A stretch of DNA of 44,154 bases from Clostridia bacterium (GCA_017469025.1 JAFUHD010000368.1:1-44154), one strand, 5' to 3'; positions 1-8,580 are shown, counted from the first letter of the stretch. Program-made: numbers and translations. Notes: generated from the letters alone by a model not told the origin.

Positions 1-1
1 G

Positions 2-412
2 TCCATCACCATGACAGTGTTTTACGTTCTGCTTTACTACATCCTGCTCGGGTGCAGGAAACAGAAGGAAAACAGAAATACGACGAATCTGATCTGGATA
101 CTGGCAGCTGTCCGCATTATTCTCTGCCTCTTCCCGCAGAATGCCTGGCTTGAAAACAAAAGTGATGTGACATGGGGAATCATTCGGAATGTGCCATTTG
201 TGACTCTTGGCGGGATCATCTGCCGGCTGTATTATGAGATCAGAAATGAGTACCAGCCGTTCCGAAATGTCTGGGTCTATATCCTGTTGTCATTCCTGTT
301 CTACATTCCGGTTGCAGTTGCGGCAGGCATTGTGCCAATGTTTGGAATGCTGATGCTTCCCAAGACGGTCTGCTATATTCTGATGATCTGCGCATTTTTG
401 CGTGCAGTATAA
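2..412 (+). CDS. Membrane protein of unknown function, 5'-truncated by the window edge
   Basis: The reading frame is open from base 2, so the real start lies outside the window; the first internal ATG is at 11. At least 133 residues are visible, with about four hydrophobic segments: residues 2-14, 27-41, 60-72 and 85-133. There is no recognisable catalytic motif. It resembles small integral membrane proteins that are common but uncharacterised in Clostridia (family memory, not checked). It is followed after 70 bp by a strong bidirectional terminator, so it ends its transcription unit. Function unknown; coding status is likely because of the long hydrophobic periodic frame. Confidence 0.6.
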   Translation, partial: SITMTVFYVLLYYILLGCRKQKENRNTTNLIWILAAVRIILCLFPQNAWLENKSDVTWGIIRNVPFVTLGGIICRLYYEIRNEYQPFRNVWVYILLSFLFYIPVAVAAGIVPMFGMLMLPKTVCYILMICAFLRAV

Positions 413-483
413 AAAAGTACTGCCATATTAACCATGAATCAACATTCGGCAAAGCCTGCAATTGAATAAGACAAATAAAAAGC

Positions 484-536
484 AGCTGGTCCACAGAAGA
501 TGTGTCTTCGTAACATTCTGTGAGCCAGCTTTTTTT
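484..536. terminator. Bidirectional rho-independent terminator
   Basis: A long hairpin has arms AGCTGGTCCACAGAA and TTCTGTGAGCCAGCT, allowing small mismatches, with T7 on the plus side and a run of A on the left that gives a T-tract on the minus strand. It can end the membrane-protein gene on the plus strand and the decayed toxin-antitoxin unit on the minus strand. Confidence 0.8.
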
Positions 537-559
537 ATGATTATACAGACAGAAAAGAT

Positions 560-781
560 AGCAGTTATGGCCGGTTTATGGGGATTTCTGAAGATGTATT
601 CTGGAGAGCATCCTTCATACCGACTTATGCCTGGAATTTCCCGGACCATGATCCGGAAGATTCCAGACCGTGGGTACTGTGATGATGAATACAGTCAAAA
701 GAAGGATTCTACACGGTTCTCCAACTCATCACCTTCACCCTGTTTTGATAAGGTTTCTTTACATTTCATCAGTAAAATCAT
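560..781 (-). pseudogene. Decayed MqsA/YgiT-type antitoxin remnant
   Basis: An ATG at 781 overlaps the stop of the upstream toxin remnant by four bases (ATGA), the usual coupling in mqsR-mqsA operons. The first frame gives a short peptide starting MILLMKCKETLSKQGEGDE and stops at once. A second frame (start 649) carries VREIPGISRYEGCSPEYI, which resembles the segment before the second cysteine pair of YgiT-type zinc-finger antitoxins (typically V-R-x-V/I-P-x-x-x-C-x-x-C-G-E-x-Y). No intact frame connects the two and most zinc-ligand cysteines are gone. The assignment is inferred from position after the toxin and from this short match. Confidence 0.4.
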
Positions 782-1111
782 GGTCTTGCCCTATACAAAT
801 AGTATGTAAGCGGATATTTCTGTTCATGGAACGAAATACCTATCACGAAACAGTTCTCCAACTTGTTGAACTTGATATACAGAGGTACTGTTTTTTCTTC
901 TGTCCCATTCCTCTCCAAAGGGATTACATCCTTGCCAAATACATACAGTTTTTCATGTTCAAAACCCTTAATGCTCATTCTGCAGACTCTCCGAAAAATC
1001 CATTACAGTAAGGCTCAATATGATTTCTTTAGCTTTTGCCTCATCGATAACATAATCCAGGAACAGATTGATGTTATCCTGCCGTCTGTCAGTTCTTTTT
1101 GCCGATTTCAT
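778..1111 (-). pseudogene. MqsR-family toxin gene with a frameshift
   Basis: Two minus-strand frames join into one protein of about 110 residues. Frame one starts at 1111 and ends DFSESLQNEH followed by TAA. Frame two, one base out of register, continues KGFEHEKLYVFGKDV and ends near VIGISFHEQKYPLTYYLY. Removing one T in the CAT-TAA-GGG stretch near 981 fuses them. The D-x-x-x-S core, the W/Y-V-F-G-K motif and the closing I-S-F-H-x-x-x-x-P-L-x-Y match Clostridial MqsR-like mRNA interferases (recalled family pattern). As it stands the toxin is broken, and its putative antitoxin downstream is also decayed, so the module looks dead. Confidence 0.55.
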
Positions 1112-1233
1112 TCATCATAGCAGTCTAATATGACAGACTTAACTTGTGATGGAATCAAAACGGTATTGTGATAACTTGTTCGCAGGTTTTTGGTGACGTT
1201 TGAAAGCCGTTAACCGGACAAGGAAAGAGAAAT

Positions 1234-1272
1234 CTGTCCGCACTGTTCCGGAGTTCGGAGCGGTACGGACAG
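1234..1272 (-). terminator. Probable terminator of the secreted-protein gene
   Basis: Arms CTGTCCG and CGGACAG, with further partial pairing inside, lie just past the stop of the 1286-2284 gene. On the minus strand they are followed by the pyrimidine-rich ATTTCTCTTTCC. The T-tract is imperfect. Confidence 0.5.
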
Positions 1273-1285
1273 TCAGGTGTAAAGA

Positions 1286-2284
1286 TCAGGTAGTCTGATG
1301 ATCTGCAACAGGTCTGTAAACATATTCAGCGACTGCAACAAGATCCAGCCCGTTCAGTTCTGGCGTGACTACGGACAGGGAATACATGATTCCGGCATCT
1401 GGATCATACCAGAGACAAAGCTCAACCCAGTCGTGTTTATCTGCCTGTGCCTGAGCTATGGTTCCGGAGCAGCTGCCGACAGCGACTGCTTCTTCGTTTT
1501 CCCAGACATAATAAATGTCAGAGATGTTCAAGAGCTCCCGGGGTTTCAGGGAAGCGGGCTGCATACGTGCGCAGAATTCATCGCTGTCCAGTGTAAACCG
1601 CATTTCTGCGAGCTGTTCATCTTCAAGATACCGGTAGCTGATGTTTTCTGCATCTTCCGGCACACCGAAGGATAATCCGGTCTTTTCACTTAACTGCTCA
1701 GCCGTCAGATGAAGCCATGGATCCACGTACCCTGGATATGCAAGGAAACCACTGTCATTTGCGATGCTGGTGAGAAACCAGGTTTCCAGTTCACTTGGCG
1801 GATTTTCGAGATCCTGGACGTGTGTCCAAAGCCGCAAATCTTCCGGTAGATCAAGAATCGGCATACCTGGTGCATACAGGACCATTTCATCTCCCTGAGT
1901 GAGCCCGTACGGAACTGCAGTTACAAACCGGGTACCGTCACTGAACGATTCTATGCCGGTTTTCTCGTCGAGCAACAGCTCATCAACATGGATTCTGAAG
2001 ACGCGCTCACTGATCTGCTCAATAACAGACAGATGTCCGGTGAAGCTGTTGACGTATATGGTGCCGTACGGATATTCATCTGCAGCTTCGCCCATCTCTC
2101 CGTCGTGAAACAGACCGGTGAAAGAGCCGTCTTCCCGGATCGTCATATCAGTCGACCAGGCACTTGCGCCGCTGCAGTAACTCCATTCCAGATTCCTGAA
2201 TTCTGCAAAAATGGATTCTCCGCCAGCACTGAATATGGGGAGTGTCAGTATAAGAACCGCAAATACAAAGATAAGCTTTTTCAA
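1286..2284 (-). CDS. Secreted protein of unknown function, 332 aa
   Basis: The start is a TTG at 2284 preceded by a GGCGG ribosome site. The N-terminus KKLIFVFAVLILTLPIFSA is a clear signal peptide, so the product is exported; no lipobox was seen. Residues about 28-140 look like a small beta-rich domain (EWSYCSG, DGSFTGLFHDGEMG) of the lipocalin-like type seen in Clostridial secreted proteins; the remainder is acidic and rich in Trp and Tyr. No enzyme motif is visible. It lies downstream of another secreted-protein gene on the same strand, separated by a hairpin. Function unknown. Confidence 0.75.
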   Translation of the reverse strand: MKKLIFVFAVLILTLPIFSAGGESIFAEFRNLEWSYCSGASAWSTDMTIREDGSFTGLFHDGEMGEAADEYPYGTIYVNSFTGHLSVIEQISERVFRIHVDELLLDEKTGIESFSDGTRFVTAVPYGLTQGDEMVLYAPGMPILDLPEDLRLWTHVQDLENPPSELETWFLTSIANDSGFLAYPGYVDPWLHLTAEQLSEKTGLSFGVPEDAENISYRYLEDEQLAEMRFTLDSDEFCARMQPASLKPRELLNISDIYYVWENEEAVAVGSCSGTIAQAQADKHDWVELCLWYDPDAGIMYSLSVVTPELNGLDLVAVAEYVYRPVADHQTT

Positions 2285-2316
2285 TGAATACCGCCTTTCG
2301 CTTGGAACAAGTAGAA

Positions 2317-2349
2317 CAGCAGCGGTGTTTTCCGAAGAAACCGCTGCTG
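2317..2349 (-). terminator. Hairpin between two secreted-protein genes
   Basis: Perfect ten-base arms CAGCAGCGGT and ACCGCTGCTG are followed on the minus strand by TTCTACTT. It probably terminates the 2413-3036 gene, although the U-tract is weak. Confidence 0.55.
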
Positions 2350-2412
2350 CTGAAGTGTCACGGAAATCATTCAGATTTGGCTTTGGATGACTGCTGAAAG
2401 TACAGTCCTGGA

Positions 2413-3036
2413 TTATTGCGCAGGAGAATAGAAACGCCAGATCAGCATAGGCTGATAGTCATTATAGAGAATACGCACGTTAAAAACGGAAAAGCTGGGG
2501 CCATTGCCGCTTTCAAGCAGTGCCAGCAGTTCGTCGCCATTCCGGACTGCAACGTTATCCAGAATATCACCGGTTTCAGCATCCACCCAGTCGAGCATGA
2601 CCATATAGGGCAGGACTTCCTGTTCAAGACTACCAAGCTTAACCTGCGGAACCATGTCGTCTTCCATGATGCGCTCGAATGTGCCTTTGGTAGTATCACA
2701 GAACAGGACTTCATCCTCAGTGTTCCGGTTGAAATACAGATCCGGTCCGTCCCATTCAATGCTTTTTACCGGGAGCTCTTCACCATCTGACAGGATGATG
2801 TCACCTATGTTCACGCTTCTTATGGCATCCGCATCAAACTGCTCGTTTTCATAAAGCGTAAGCGTCATCATGTTGTTGCCCTTGTACTCGATATTGGTTG
2901 TTATGAAGCGGTCATTCAGATTGCTGAGATCAATCTGGGGCTGCAGAGGTGTGATGACTTCGCCGGCTGCTGTACCAAATACGGCCAGCATCAGAATCAT
3001 GACGAAAAGCAGTGTTGTGATGGTCTTTCTTTTCAT
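2413..3036 (-). CDS. Secreted protein of unknown function, 207 aa
   Basis: A longer open frame reaches 3150, but the ATG at 3036 has GGAGG eight bases upstream and is followed directly by a signal peptide (MKRKTITTLLFVMILMLAVF, cleavage near AAG-EV). The mature part is about 180 residues, acidic, and predicted beta-rich from alternating hydrophobics. No recognisable domain or catalytic motif was found. The gene is divergent from the LytTR two-component operon, across a 692-bp intergenic region. Function unknown. Confidence 0.7.
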   Translation of the reverse strand: MKRKTITTLLFVMILMLAVFGTAAGEVITPLQPQIDLSNLNDRFITTNIEYKGNNMMTLTLYENEQFDADAIRSVNIGDIILSDGEELPVKSIEWDGPDLYFNRNTEDEVLFCDTTKGTFERIMEDDMVPQVKLGSLEQEVLPYMVMLDWVDAETGDILDNVAVRNGDELLALLESGNGPSFSVFNVRILYNDYQPMLIWRFYSPAQ

Positions 3037-3590
3037 GGTATTTTCCTCCATATATGTTTGAATTTCAGGTATGACAAGTGAATTCCGGTGTAGTCCGGCC
3101 AGATACGCTGGCACAAGTAGCTCGGGTTTTGGTTCCTGTGATTCTGTCAATCAGCAGCAGACACTGAATCTTCCCTTTGCCTCAGGAGAAAGAGAATCCC
3201 TGAATGATGAGGTTCTTTTTTAAAATACGAAGTCAAAAGACAGGTGGCAGTTTTTGGAAGGTTCAGGATACAACTGTGGATGTAAAGCCCAGGGACCAGA
3301 GTCTCCCTGCAGGGATTAATTCATTTTTGCGGGGCAAGATATGACGGAATGTTTTATGCATGCAGTGGCATAACCGGCCGGATGCTGCCCGGATGACTGA
3401 GTTGCTGAATCTTTCGCAGAAACAGAGTGAATCATCTGAATGCCAATATTGTAATTGAGCATGGGAAACTATGCAAGCATGGACTTTTGTCTGTGTGATT
3501 GCAGCAGCACTTTTTTATTATACACCGGATGGATGAACTTAAAATCAGAAAATCTGAGCACAAAACGATGATTCACGACAAAATAATCCA
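3037..3590. other. Long intergenic region without a convincing gene
   Basis: About 550 bp separate the minus-strand secreted-protein gene from the regulatory repeats of the two-component operon. I saw no supported reading frame, no agrB/agrD-like genes and no strong terminator. A short signal-peptide gene too small to notice cannot be excluded, and the region could carry the ligand gene for the neighbouring kinase. Confidence 0.4.
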
Positions 3591-3591
3591 A

Positions 3592-3655
3592 TTACGATAA
3601 AAACGGGGACAATTACGATGTACGCCTTGAAAAAAGAAACGTATATTTATATTAT
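3592..3655 (+). promoter_or_regulatory. LytTR-type direct-repeat promoter of the two-component operon
   Basis: Repeats TTACGATAA (3592-3600) and TTACGATGT (3613-3621) start exactly 21 bp apart, two helical turns on one DNA face. Five bases later comes a -35 box TTGAAA (3627-3632), then 17 bp, then -10 TATTAT (3650-3655). LytTR domains are known to bind tandem 9-bp repeats with 12-13 bp between them. The first gene downstream encodes such a regulator, so autoregulation is inferred. Confidence 0.7.
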
Positions 3656-3728
3656 ATTTTCAAAGATGAGGCCGGCATGACAAGAGAGGTACCGGTGATA
3701 CAAATTATGACCTGAGGAGAAGTTCAGA

Positions 3729-4442
3729 ATGCTGAATATTATCATTCTGGAAGACCAGGCGGAGCAGGCAGAACGGCTTTCTCAGATGCTGAAAAAATAC
3801 GGGGAAGCCCACAAAGATTTTTCTTACAATTTGAAGCTGTACAACCGCTCCATTCCATTTTTGACGGAATACAGGTGTGATGCAGATCTACTGTTTCTGG
3901 ATATTCAGATTCCGGATATGCTGGGCATGGAAGCGGCCAGACGGATCCGGCAGATGGATAACAGGGTGATGATAATTTTTATCACAATGCTTACCCAGTA
4001 TGCAATTGAAGGGTATTCTGTCGGTGCATTTGACTATGTGCTCAAACCAGTACGATTTGAGGAATTTTCAGTCAAGATGGACAGGGTCTGCCGGATGCTG
4101 TCACATCAGAATATCTCCATGAGTCTTGATGTGCGCAATAAAGAGGAAAACAGACGTATCAACGTGGATGAAATAACATTTATTGAAGTATCCAATCATG
4201 ATATCCTTATCCATACGGACAGTGAAATTATTCGACAATGGGGAAACCTGAAGAGCTATGAGGAAAAGCTGTCCTCAGTTCATTTTGTGCGATGCAGTGC
4301 ATCGTTTCTGGTGAATCTGAAGTATGTGCGGGCAGTAAATGGAAGCACAGTGATAGTACATGGACATGAACTGTCTGTCAGCAATGGCAGACGCAAGGAA
4401 TTCCTGTCGGCTCTGGCAAAGTATAAGGGAGGAAGCAGGTAA
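3729..4442 (+). CDS. LytTR-family response regulator (AgrA/LytR-like)
   Basis: The protein has 237 residues. Residues 1-120 form a receiver domain: acidic pair E8-D9, phospho-acceptor D58 in LLFLDIQIPD, T86, and K106 in DYVLKP. Residues about 135-233 form a LytTR DNA-binding domain (INVDEITFIEVSNHDILIH, FVRCSASFLVNLKYV). The start is ATG 3729 after a GAGGAGAAG ribosome site. It overlaps the histidine kinase gene by one base (TAATG), so the two are translationally coupled. The class binds 21-bp-phased direct repeats; matching repeats occur before this gene and before three downstream transcription units. It probably activates the secreted-protein genes to the right. The signal is unknown. Confidence 0.93.
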   Translation: MLNIIILEDQAEQAERLSQMLKKYGEAHKDFSYNLKLYNRSIPFLTEYRCDADLLFLDIQIPDMLGMEAARRIRQMDNRVMIIFITMLTQYAIEGYSVGAFDYVLKPVRFEEFSVKMDRVCRMLSHQNISMSLDVRNKEENRRINVDEITFIEVSNHDILIHTDSEIIRQWGNLKSYEEKLSSVHFVRCSASFLVNLKYVRAVNGSTVIVHGHELSVSNGRRKEFLSALAKYKGGSR

Positions 4443-5749
4443 TGAGCTATATGCCGGTCTGGTATCAGCAGGGGCGCAGTGCTTTTCTGCTGCTGCAGTC
4501 GGTAGTCGGTCTGCTGCTGGTTTCATATCCCATGAAACGCAGGCAGCATTTCCTGCCACGATTGATTCTTTCTGTACTTGCAGGCTGTGCTGTACAGTAT
4601 CTGTTCAGGAATATTTATGTCGTTGGCAGCAGTCCTCTGGCTATGATGTCACATGCAGCAGCAGCCCTGCTTGTTTATATCACGCTGAACGTTATCGTGT
4701 GGTTTTGCTATGATGAAAGCATTTGGACCATACTTTTTATGGCGGCAACCGGTTATATTGCCCAGGATATTGCGGGCAGTGTTAAAACCCTGTTCCGGCA
4801 GATAGAATGGATAGACAGTTTTTCACGGCGGGCAGAGGGCGTGCTGGTTGTTGATCTGATCTGCTATGGAATGGTGTATGTGCTGCTGTTTTTTGCACTT
4901 CGGCCTTTTATCAGAAACAGAGAAGATAATTATGACAACAAGCTGAAAGCCATTTTTTCTGTAATTGTTCTGCTGTTGTGTATCGGTATGGCACGTCTTA
5001 CGCAGGATAACCCGGGAAGAAATCAGATGGCTGTAATCGCTGAAGCACTGTTACAGATAGTCATTGATGTACTGGTGATCGCACTGCAGTTCGGCGTAAT
5101 GGAACAGGCGAGACTTGCCAGCAATATGGAAACCATGCGTGAACTGATTCATACACAGCGGGTACAGTATGAGGCAAGCAAGGAAAGCGCACAGCTGATC
5201 AATGAAAAGTACCACGACTTAAAACACCTGCTGAAATCCTTCAGGGGAACGGTACCTCAGGAACAGCTTGACAAACTCAAACAGTCTATCGCGGCATATG
5301 AGCGTCCGGCCAATTCAGGCAATGAGGTGCTTGATGTACTTCTGGCGGAAAAAATCGGTATCTGTCAGCAGCGGGGGATAGTGCTTACGTGCTCTCTTGG
5401 AATGACAGACTTTTCATTTGTAGAAGAACTTGATCTGTATTCCCTGTTCCAGAACGCGCTGACGAATGCGATTAATGCTGTATCGGCCCTGCCCGAAGGT
5501 ACGGAACGATTCATTTCCCTGTCTTCCACACGTGACGGAAACATGCTGAATATTCATATGGAAAATCCCAGTGAAGAAGATATTTCTTTTGTCAACGGCC
5601 TGCCTAAGACCAAAGGTGATCCTGACTGGCATGGATTTGGTATGAAGAGCATGAACCGTATAGCGGAAAAATATAACGGCATGCTGACCGCTGAACAGCA
5701 TGGGAAAATGTTTTTTCTGGATATTCTGCTCCTGGCACCGGATAAATAA
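4442..5749 (+). CDS. AgrC-like sensor histidine kinase with GHKL ATPase domain
   Basis: The protein has 435 residues. Roughly the first 220 contain six or seven membrane segments and no large extracellular domain, the AgrC plan. A coiled segment leads to the phospho-acceptor motif YHDLKHLLKSF (H258). The C-terminus is a GHKL ATPase: N box LFQNALTNAINAV and G box WHGFGMKSMNRIAEKYNG. The gene starts one base inside the regulator stop codon. AgrC-family kinases normally sense peptide ligands made by agrB/agrD; neither gene is visible here. A rho-independent terminator follows 26 bp after the stop. Confidence 0.92.
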   Translation: MSYMPVWYQQGRSAFLLLQSVVGLLLVSYPMKRRQHFLPRLILSVLAGCAVQYLFRNIYVVGSSPLAMMSHAAAALLVYITLNVIVWFCYDESIWTILFMAATGYIAQDIAGSVKTLFRQIEWIDSFSRRAEGVLVVDLICYGMVYVLLFFALRPFIRNREDNYDNKLKAIFSVIVLLLCIGMARLTQDNPGRNQMAVIAEALLQIVIDVLVIALQFGVMEQARLASNMETMRELIHTQRVQYEASKESAQLINEKYHDLKHLLKSFRGTVPQEQLDKLKQSIAAYERPANSGNEVLDVLLAEKIGICQQRGIVLTCSLGMTDFSFVEELDLYSLFQNALTNAINAVSALPEGTERFISLSSTRDGNMLNIHMENPSEEDISFVNGLPKTKGDPDWHGFGMKSMNRIAEKYNGMLTAEQHGKMFFLDILLLAPDK

Positions 5750-5813
5750 TTACGATGCCGGAAGAACCAATCTCGCGGTTCGCCTTGTGGCGGACCGCTT
5801 TTTTTTATACGAT
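5750..5813 (+). promoter_or_regulatory. Degenerate LytTR-type repeat promoter before a secreted-protein gene
   Basis: TTACGATGC (5750-5758) has a weak partner TCTCGCGGT (5771-5779) exactly 21 bp on. Five bases further is TTGTGG (5785-5790), then 17 bp, then TACGAT (5808-5813). The spacing is identical to that before the two-component operon. The second repeat matches only 5 of 9 positions and overlaps a terminator stem, so this is the weakest member of the set. Confidence 0.4.
5775..5806 (+). terminator. Terminator of the two-component operon
   Basis: The arms GCGGTTCGCC and GGCGGACCGC with loop TTGT are followed by T8. This is a textbook intrinsic terminator directly after the kinase gene. 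Confidence 0.9.
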
Positions 5814-5851
5814 CGCAACGTCCAATATGATACGTGGGGGAGGAATATTCT

Positions 5852-6574
5852 TTGAAGAAAACATGGTTACTGCTTTTTGCTTTGCTTTGCATGGGAATGT
5901 GCGTTGCCCAGGCGGATAATACGGATTCCGTATATGATGTGCTGAATGGCCTCATCAATGGAAGAACATTTACACTGACCGTGAATGCAGAATCCGACGC
6001 AGACAAAGCTGCTGAACTCATTTCCAGATACGGCAGTGTTACCTGTACGCTTTGTCAGGAGAAAGATGAAATCCTGCTGGCAATTGTTTGTGATGGTGAT
6101 GCATATCTGAACGCAGCTGCCACAAAAGACGGAATCGGATTTGAAACCAGTCTGCTGGGAAACGGTTCTTTCCATAGCTCTTGGGATGCGCTTGAACCGG
6201 TGATTCTTGAGGAGAACGGCACAGTCAGTATCACGATGACGGGTCCTGACCATGAACTGATCCGGTTTACCTGCAAAGTGTCTGGGACAGATCCTGATGA
6301 CTGTCAGGCAGAAATTGATATCGGTTATATTACCGGTCCTGGAAACGTGCACAGCCTGTGGGACGGAATTACGAATAAAAGCAGTGAAACCAGCCGGGAA
6401 TTCTATTTTACCTTCAGTGAGGAAGAATACGGTATGGAGTGCGAAGGCACATCCACTGTGGAAATTGACGAAGATGGCAGCATGATCATTACCCGGGAGG
6501 AAACCGGCACGCTTACCTATCAGGAGGATGACCTGGGCGAAATCACGTTCCATTCCAGATTGACCATCCACTGA
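5852..6574 (+). CDS. Secreted protein of unknown function, 240 aa
   Basis: The TTG start at 5852 is chosen because GGGGGAGG lies about ten bases upstream and a signal peptide follows at once (KKTWLLLFALLCMGMCVAQA). A GTG at 5834 is in frame but overlaps the ribosome site. The mature protein is acidic, beta-rich and Thr/Ser-rich, without a known domain. It sits between the two-component operon and the first esterase, and its upstream region has the same repeat geometry, so co-regulation is proposed. The first repeat of the next promoter begins four bases after its stop codon. Function unknown. Confidence 0.75.
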   Translation: MKKTWLLLFALLCMGMCVAQADNTDSVYDVLNGLINGRTFTLTVNAESDADKAAELISRYGSVTCTLCQEKDEILLAIVCDGDAYLNAAATKDGIGFETSLLGNGSFHSSWDALEPVILEENGTVSITMTGPDHELIRFTCKVSGTDPDDCQAEIDIGYITGPGNVHSLWDGITNKSSETSREFYFTFSEEEYGMECEGTSTVEIDEDGSMIITREETGTLTYQEDDLGEITFHSRLTIH

Positions 6575-6577
6575 TTT

Positions 6578-6641
6578 TTGCGATGTGAAAAAGCGCAGTT
6601 ATGCTGTTTGCCCTGAAGGGGATACTCCGGCATGTAAAAAT
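6578..6641 (+). promoter_or_regulatory. LytTR-type repeat promoter of the esterase pair
   Basis: TTGCGATGT (6578-6586) and TTATGCTGT (6599-6607) start 21 bp apart. After 5 bp comes CTGAAG (6613-6618), 17 bp, then AAAAAT (6636-6641). The repeats match TTACGATGT at 8/9 and 7/9 positions. The -35 and -10 boxes are poor, as expected for a promoter that needs an activator. Confidence 0.55.
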
Positions 6642-6679
6642 GACATACAAAAGCTCATGTGAAAAAGAAGGAGGATTCC

Positions 6680-7618
6680 ATGATAAACAAGATTATCTGC
6701 CTGGTTATGGTTATAACCCTGGCGCTTTGTGCCCTGATTCCAGCTGTGGCTGAAGAGCGTGCAGAAGACCGAAAGGAAACTGTCACCGAGCTGGAAGGCG
6801 GCAATGAATCTCATTTCCGCAACTACGCGACCAGGTTCTGGGAGGCAGCGTGCGATCACCCGGGGGCCATTGAAAAGCTGGAATACACCACTTCTGTGTA
6901 TGGCGACACAGTAAACCAGTGGGCCAATGTGTACGTGCCCTACGGCTACGATGAGACCAGGCAGTACAACATCATCTACTTCTTTCACGGCACCAATGAA
7001 ACCCAGGACAGCTTCATCGGTGATGAAACAGTGAAGAATGCCATTGACAACATGATCGACATGGGTATCTGCGAGCCCTTTCTCATGGTGTGCCCTACCT
7101 ATTATTATAACTATGACGAGCGTGCCACCAACCACGCCGTATTTGTGGATGAGGTCCGCAAGGATCTGATGCCTGCCGTTGAAACCAGGTATTCCACCTA
7201 TGCCAAAACCGCTGACGAGGCGGGCTTTATTGCCTCCCGCGCTCATCGCGCCTTCTCCGGCTACAGCCAGGGAAGCTCCGTCTGCTGGCAGGTGACCTAC
7301 CGCTGCATGGACTACGCAAGGTATTTTGTGCCCATGTCCGCTTCCAGCATGGACAACTTCGCACCGCTCAAGAAGGCCATGAAGAACAGTGAATATGCCA
7401 ACGATGTGTTTTTCTACATCTGCTCTGGCGGCAAGCGTGACATTGCCTATGATGGCGTGGTGGAACTGATCAACGCCATGATTGCGGACGATGCCTTCTC
7501 CTATGGCACTGACCCCGCAGTGAATAACTGTTATGCAGCGATCTCCAAGGAAATCCACCAGACGCTCAAGGGCCGCTTCAACCTGTACAATGCATTTCAG
7601 GATGTGCTGTTCAAGTAA
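6680..7618 (+). CDS. Secreted CE1-like esterase (esterase D / feruloyl esterase fold)
   Basis: The protein has 312 residues from ATG 6680, with AAGGAGG just upstream and a signal peptide (MINKIICLVMVITLALCALI). The alpha/beta-hydrolase core shows NVYVPYGYDE, the oxyanion strand YFFHGTNETQDSF, the nucleophile elbow G-Y-S-Q-G with S196, GGKRD near the acid, and a late histidine in KEIHQTLKGRF. This is the pfam00756 pattern of acetylxylan and feruloyl esterases, so it probably removes acyl or feruloyl groups from plant xylan outside the cell. No binding module is attached. It lies 20 bp before a paralog and forms an operon with it under a LytTR-type promoter. Confidence 0.88.
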   Translation: MINKIICLVMVITLALCALIPAVAEERAEDRKETVTELEGGNESHFRNYATRFWEAACDHPGAIEKLEYTTSVYGDTVNQWANVYVPYGYDETRQYNIIYFFHGTNETQDSFIGDETVKNAIDNMIDMGICEPFLMVCPTYYYNYDERATNHAVFVDEVRKDLMPAVETRYSTYAKTADEAGFIASRAHRAFSGYSQGSSVCWQVTYRCMDYARYFVPMSASSMDNFAPLKKAMKNSEYANDVFFYICSGGKRDIAYDGVVELINAMIADDAFSYGTDPAVNNCYAAISKEIHQTLKGRFNLYNAFQDVLFK

Positions 7619-7638
7619 TTAATGGGGGAAACAGACGA

Positions 7639-8574
7639 ATGCAAAAGATAATGATCCTGTCTCTGCTGTTATTGCTTCTGTGCGGTGCGGGCGGGATATA
7701 TGCTGAGGAAGCGGGTTTTCAGGCGCCTGCCCTGCTGGATGCAGGTAATCTGGCAGGCGTGCCCACCCACTATCTGCTTTATGACCGGGATTTTTACGAA
7801 GCGCCGTGCGATCAGCCAGGCACCGTGGTCAAGATGAAATACAACACCAATGTGTACGCCGAAAAAACGTACAAAAAAACGATGTATGTGTATCTGCCCT
7901 ATGGATATGACGAAAATGGAACGGATCGCTATCCCGTGATCTATTTCTTTCATGGCCGGGGCTGCGATCCGACCACGCTCCTTTGCAACCCGGCAACCAA
8001 GAACGCCTTTGACCACATGATTTCCACCGGTGTTGCGAGGCCTTTCATTCTGGTAGCGCCAACCTATTACTACGATGCCCGTCATCTGCTGTATGACTGG
8101 GAGCAGTTTCCACGGGAAATGCGGGAGGAAATAATGCCTCTGGTGGAAAGCACCTACCGCACCCATGCCGAAACAGCGGACGAATCCGGTTTCCGCGCAT
8201 CCCGGGACTACCGGGCGATCAGTGGTTTTTCGATGGGCAGCATGACAACGTGGGCACTGTTTGACAATATGCTGGATGTAAGCACCAATTTTCTGCCGTT
8301 CTCCGGTCCCATGCAGGACACAGAAGCTGTTCTTTCCATCGTTCAAGAAACAGAGTACCCCTTTTACATCTATATGGCCTGCGGTGGTGAGGAGGATCTG
8401 GCCTTTGAAAACTGCAATGCACTGGCAAGGACACTGGCAGCTGATGCCCATTTCAGCTATGGTCCGGACCGTGAGAAAAACAATTTCTTCTACTGTCTGT
8501 CCGACAACATCCATCAGGATCTGACCAGCCGATATTATCTCTATAACGCGTTCCAGGACGGATTATTCCAATAA
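7639..8574 (+). CDS. Secreted CE1-like esterase, paralog of the preceding gene
   Basis: The protein has 311 residues, with a signal peptide MQKIMILSLLLLLLCGAGG and the same fold: MYVYLPYGYDENG, VIYFFHGRGCDP, elbow G-F-S-M-G with S198, CGGEEDLAF, and histidine in DNIHQDLTSRYYLYNAF. It is clearly homologous to the gene 20 bp upstream and to the esterase at 12520, but diverged in the loop after the oxyanion motif (RGCDPTTLLC in place of TNETQDSF), which suggests a different substrate. A GGGGGAAA ribosome site lies in the short spacer. Likely secreted and active on plant cell-wall esters; exact substrate unknown. Confidence 0.87.
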   Translation: MQKIMILSLLLLLLCGAGGIYAEEAGFQAPALLDAGNLAGVPTHYLLYDRDFYEAPCDQPGTVVKMKYNTNVYAEKTYKKTMYVYLPYGYDENGTDRYPVIYFFHGRGCDPTTLLCNPATKNAFDHMISTGVARPFILVAPTYYYDARHLLYDWEQFPREMREEIMPLVESTYRTHAETADESGFRASRDYRAISGFSMGSMTTWALFDNMLDVSTNFLPFSGPMQDTEAVLSIVQETEYPFYIYMACGGEEDLAFENCNALARTLAADAHFSYGPDREKNNFFYCLSDNIHQDLTSRYYLYNAFQDGLFQ

Positions 8575-8580
8575 ACTGAG

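Noticed and set aside
6599-7558. Minus-strand frame opposite the first esterase
   Set aside because: Antisense shadow; the plus strand carries all catalytic motifs and a good ribosome site.
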